Shown here: positions 5,938 to 7,222 of the stretch, in pieces
Numbering within the stretch: position 1 is the stretch's first letter
Layout: each line of letters starts with the position of its first letter
Source: Nostoc cf. edaphicum LEGE 07299
Lineage (GTDB): Bacteria > Cyanobacteriota > Cyanobacteriia > Cyanobacteriales > Nostocaceae
Assembly: GCF_015207245.1 (NCBI RefSeq)
Contig: NZ_JADEXF010000157.1
Coordinates: forward strand, 1 to 7,222
Direction: 5' to 3'
DNA: 7,222 nucleotides
Made by a program: the position numbers and the translations under genes
The notes under the pieces: model-generated
What the model saw: the letters and a program-made list of their open reading frames with translations, nothing else
Told to the model about the DNA's origin: nothing
The model's database searches: none

Positions 5938-6471
5938 ATGAATAACTGGCTACCTTTAAATTCCAGGCTGCAAAAACTCCGCGCCAAGCTCCTCAACGAT
6001 CCCTACTATCGCCTACAATCTGGGGAAGAAATTCAGATAGCGGCCCAATTAGGTATCCGCATTGATGCTAATCAAGCCACTGTAGATGATTGGTTACGCC
6101 TACCAGGTTTGTCAATTCACCAAGCGCGATCGCTTGTGGAACTTTCACATTCGGGTGTGAAATTTTACTGTATTGAAGATATTGCTGCGGCTTTGGGTAT
6201 ACCAGCGCCGCGTCTAGAGCCATTAAAGCCTCTGCTGAATTTTATTTACTATGACCACGAATCTTTAGAAAATCCTACCCATTTACTCAACCCGAACACA
6301 GCAACCGTTGAAAAATTAGCACAAATTCCATTTATAGATTTGTCTTTGGCGGAAGCAGTAGTGCAAAACCGACAATCAGCCGGGCCTTACCGTAACCTGG
6401 CTGATTTCCAACGGCGGTTAGAGTTAACTGGTGATGCGATCGCCCAGATAATGTATTATTTGAGATTTTAA
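5938..6471 (+). CDS. ComEA-like protein with two helix-hairpin-helix units
   Basis: A 177-residue protein with two HhH modules of the ComEA/SLBB-neighbour type. The first (about 42-100) has IDANQATVDDWLRLPGLSIHQARSLVE with a canonical PGLS hairpin and an IEDIAAALGI segment. The second (about 116-177) has LNPNTATVEKLAQIPFIDLSLAEAVVQNR, then GPYRNLADFQRRLELTGD, the usual 'R..G.F.s..DL' continuation. HhH modules bind DNA backbone non-specifically. Unlike competence protein ComEA it has no signal peptide or membrane helix, so a periplasmic DNA-receptor role is doubtful; a cytoplasmic DNA-binding role or a structural role with the upstream TM2-SHOCT protein is possible (inference). In the second hairpin the usual glycine is replaced by Phe (PFID). 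ATG at 5938 is 14 bases after the upstream stop codon; the ribosome-binding site is weak. Confidence 0.85.
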   Translation: MNNWLPLNSRLQKLRAKLLNDPYYRLQSGEEIQIAAQLGIRIDANQATVDDWLRLPGLSIHQARSLVELSHSGVKFYCIEDIAAALGIPAPRLEPLKPLLNFIYYDHESLENPTHLLNPNTATVEKLAQIPFIDLSLAEAVVQNRQSAGPYRNLADFQRRLELTGDAIAQIMYYLRF

Positions 6472-6477
6472 GTTAAA

Positions 6478-6506
6478 AGTTAGAAGTCTTAAAATAACTC
6501 CTAACT
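6478..6506. repeat. Imperfect inverted repeat after the HhH gene
   Basis: AGTTAGAAGT (6478-6487) and ACTCCTAACT (6497-6506) pair over 9 of 10 positions around a 9-base loop. It begins seven bases after the HhH stop codon (TAA, 6469-6471). The heptamer-like wording (AGTTAAA AGTTAGA, AACTCCT AACTCTG) resembles another spacer-repeat family of Nostoc-type genomes. Together with the next palindrome it fills the convergent spacer before lepB. Confidence 0.5.
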
Positions 6507-6511
6507 CTGGC

Positions 6512-6541
6512 AATTTTGGATTGAAAGAAAAATCCAAAATC
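6512..6541. repeat. Palindromic spacer repeat, second copy of the 3893-3921 core
   Basis: ATTTTGGATT (6513-6522) and AATCCAAAAT (6531-6540) form a perfect 10-pair stem with an 8-base loop. Both arms are identical to the first inner hairpin at 3894-3920, and the shared sequence is 11 bases on each side (AATTTTGGATT and AATCCAAAATC). As at the first site it lies between convergent genes, here the HhH gene and lepB, and may end or protect transcripts from both sides. It has no T-run, so standard intrinsic termination is not shown. Confidence 0.65.
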
Positions 6542-6550
6542 CAAAACTGA

Positions 6551-7123
6551 TTAAATGAACCCAATGCGATCAAGAGGCCAAAAGCGAAACGTTGCCCGAC
6601 CGATGACATTTTTTCTGGGTAAAAAGCCCCAATAGCGAGAGTCATTACTATCGTTGCGATTATCTCCCATAACGAAAAATTCGTCTTCTGGGACTTTCAC
6701 TGGTTGATATGGCTGATTTGGGGGTTCAGCGATGTAGTCTTCTGCCAAAGGTTGACCGTTGAGGTAAACTTTACCAGAAGCAACACTAATTACCTCACCA
6801 GGCTGGCCGATAACTCGCTTGATAAACGCTTGGTCTTTGGGATATCCTCGACGTTGTAGTTCTGCGGGTGGCTGAAAAACAATAATATCGCCAGTTATGG
6901 GAGGGTGAAAATGGTAGGAGATTTTTTCAACTACCAAGCGATCGCCAGTATGTAAGGTGGGTAACATCGAGTCGGAAGGTATATACCGGGGTTCGGCGAT
7001 AAAAGTCCTGATTAAGAATGCCAAACACAGTGCGATCGCAATTAAGATCAGATTTTCTTGCCAACTACGCCATACTTTTAACGACGCACGCTCTTTTTTT
7101 GCATCACTTTCGTGAGGAATCAT
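6551..7123 (-). CDS. lepB: Signal peptidase I
   Basis: Membrane-bound serine protease (family S26A) that removes signal peptides from exported proteins on the trans side of the cytoplasmic or thylakoid membrane. The 190-residue protein has a basic cytoplasmic N-terminus, one membrane helix at about 23-42, and all the family boxes: PSDSMLPTL with nucleophile Ser52; GDRLVVEKISY (60-70); KRVIGQPGE with general-base Lys102; and GDNRNDSNDSRYWG (153-166). The length and single anchor fit the short bacterial/thylakoid type. ATG at 7123 (MIPHES) has no visible Shine-Dalgarno; no better in-frame start is seen before the membrane helix. The stop codon (TAA, 6553-6551) faces the HhH gene. Cyanobacteria often have two LepB paralogues; which one this is cannot be told from the window. 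Confidence 0.96.
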   Translation of the reverse strand: MIPHESDAKKERASLKVWRSWQENLILIAIALCLAFLIRTFIAEPRYIPSDSMLPTLHTGDRLVVEKISYHFHPPITGDIIVFQPPAELQRRGYPKDQAFIKRVIGQPGEVISVASGKVYLNGQPLAEDYIAEPPNQPYQPVKVPEDEFFVMGDNRNDSNDSRYWGFLPRKNVIGRATFRFWPLDRIGFI

Positions 7124-7168
7124 AAAAGTTTCTAGCCAGTTTCAGAAGTGAGACAAATACCTTGATTA

Positions 7169-7181
7169 TTTTGACTCAAAA
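7169..7181. promoter_or_regulatory. 13-base perfect palindrome upstream of lepB, possible operator
   Basis: TTTTGACTCAAAA has perfect 6-base arms around one central base and lies 46-58 bases before the lepB ATG. On the minus strand it falls between a -35-like TTGATA (7191-7186) and overlaps a weak AATAAT -10-like stretch with only 15-base spacing, so a repressor site over a lepB promoter is possible. The A/T-rich arms make chance occurrence fairly likely. The rest of 7124-7222 shows no gene. Confidence 0.28.
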
Positions 7182-7222
7182 GGTATATCAATAGGAAAAC
7201 AGGGTTGAGGCTCAATCTATAC

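Larger units (their letters stand above)
498..7039. repeat. Nine dispersed HIP1 octamers (GCGATCGC)
   Basis: Perfect copies start at 498, 682, 922, 4990, 5816, 6126, 6436, 6938 and 7032. The entry spans the first to the last copy and is not one continuous element. HIP1 is a highly over-represented palindrome in many cyanobacterial genomes and is a strong marker of origin here. All nine copies are inside coding sequences. None occurs between 930 and 4989, which includes the whole PBP and DUF1825 genes, although one-base variants GCGATCGG are at 1291 and 3584. Confidence 0.9.

Noticed and set aside
5802..5996. 64-codon minus-strand open frame
   Set aside because: It is antisense to the SHOCT region and the start of the HhH gene; both of those have family matches.
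6424..6645. 73-codon minus-strand open frame
   Set aside because: It overlaps the end of lepB in another frame and crosses the repeat-filled spacer; composition is repeat-derived.
7094..7100. Run of seven A (minus strand) near the lepB start as a slippage site
   Set aside because: It encodes the ordinary AKKE stretch of the cytoplasmic tail, and the frame reads through to a full-length enzyme; no second frame of use follows.
7148..7160. NtcA-like site GTG-N7-TAC upstream of lepB
   Set aside because: The NtcA consensus is GTA-N8-TAC; here one half-site base and the spacing are both wrong.
1..7222. Mobile element, phage, CRISPR, tRNA or rRNA, or a multi-gene defence island
   Set aside because: No transposase or integrase motifs, no regularly spaced long direct repeats, no tRNA-like cloverleaf with anticodon and CCA-proximal T-loop sequence, and almost all DNA is assigned to core genes.

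Overview
The window looks like ordinary chromosomal core sequence from a cyanobacterium, most likely a filamentous, heterocyst-forming Nostoc/Anabaena-type organism (inference). Supporting signs seen directly are nine perfect copies of the HIP1 octamer GCGATCGC in 7.2 kb (about 0.1 expected by chance), a heptanucleotide array of the CCCCATT/CCCTATT type known as STRR in Nostoc and Calothrix relatives, palindromic AATTTTGGATT / AATCCAAAAT spacer repeats, and a DUF1825 gene, a family found in cyanobacteria.

Layout. On the minus strand, 1-1776 holds tyrS (tyrosyl-tRNA synthetase) followed 14 bases later by pyrF (orotidine 5'-phosphate decarboxylase), which runs off the left edge. Divergent from tyrS, 1950-3875 on the plus strand encodes a compact class A penicillin-binding protein with GT51 transglycosylase and transpeptidase domains. 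It converges on a DUF1825 gene (3984-4307, minus), and the 108-base gap between them is almost filled by a palindromic element that can fold as a three-way junction. Next come a J-domain/TPR protein (4434-5366, minus) and, divergent from it, a likely two-gene plus-strand operon: a TM2-SHOCT membrane protein (5549-5923) and a double helix-hairpin-helix protein (5938-6471). This operon converges on lepB (signal peptidase I, 6551-7123, minus). The second convergent gap carries the same palindromic core as the first.

Functional picture. The recognisable genes are housekeeping: translation (tyrS), pyrimidine synthesis (pyrF), peptidoglycan synthesis (PBP), protein export (lepB) and probable chaperone work (J-TPR). 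Three are less understood: DUF1825, TM2-SHOCT and the HhH protein. I see no mobile-element gene, phage gene, CRISPR array, tRNA or rRNA, and no multi-gene defence or biosynthetic system. The points most worth a second look are non-coding: the three-way-junction palindrome at 3879-3981, its related copy at 6512-6541, and the STRR array that appears to supply both the ribosome-binding region and the start codon of pyrF. No gene-free stretch exceeds 300 bases.
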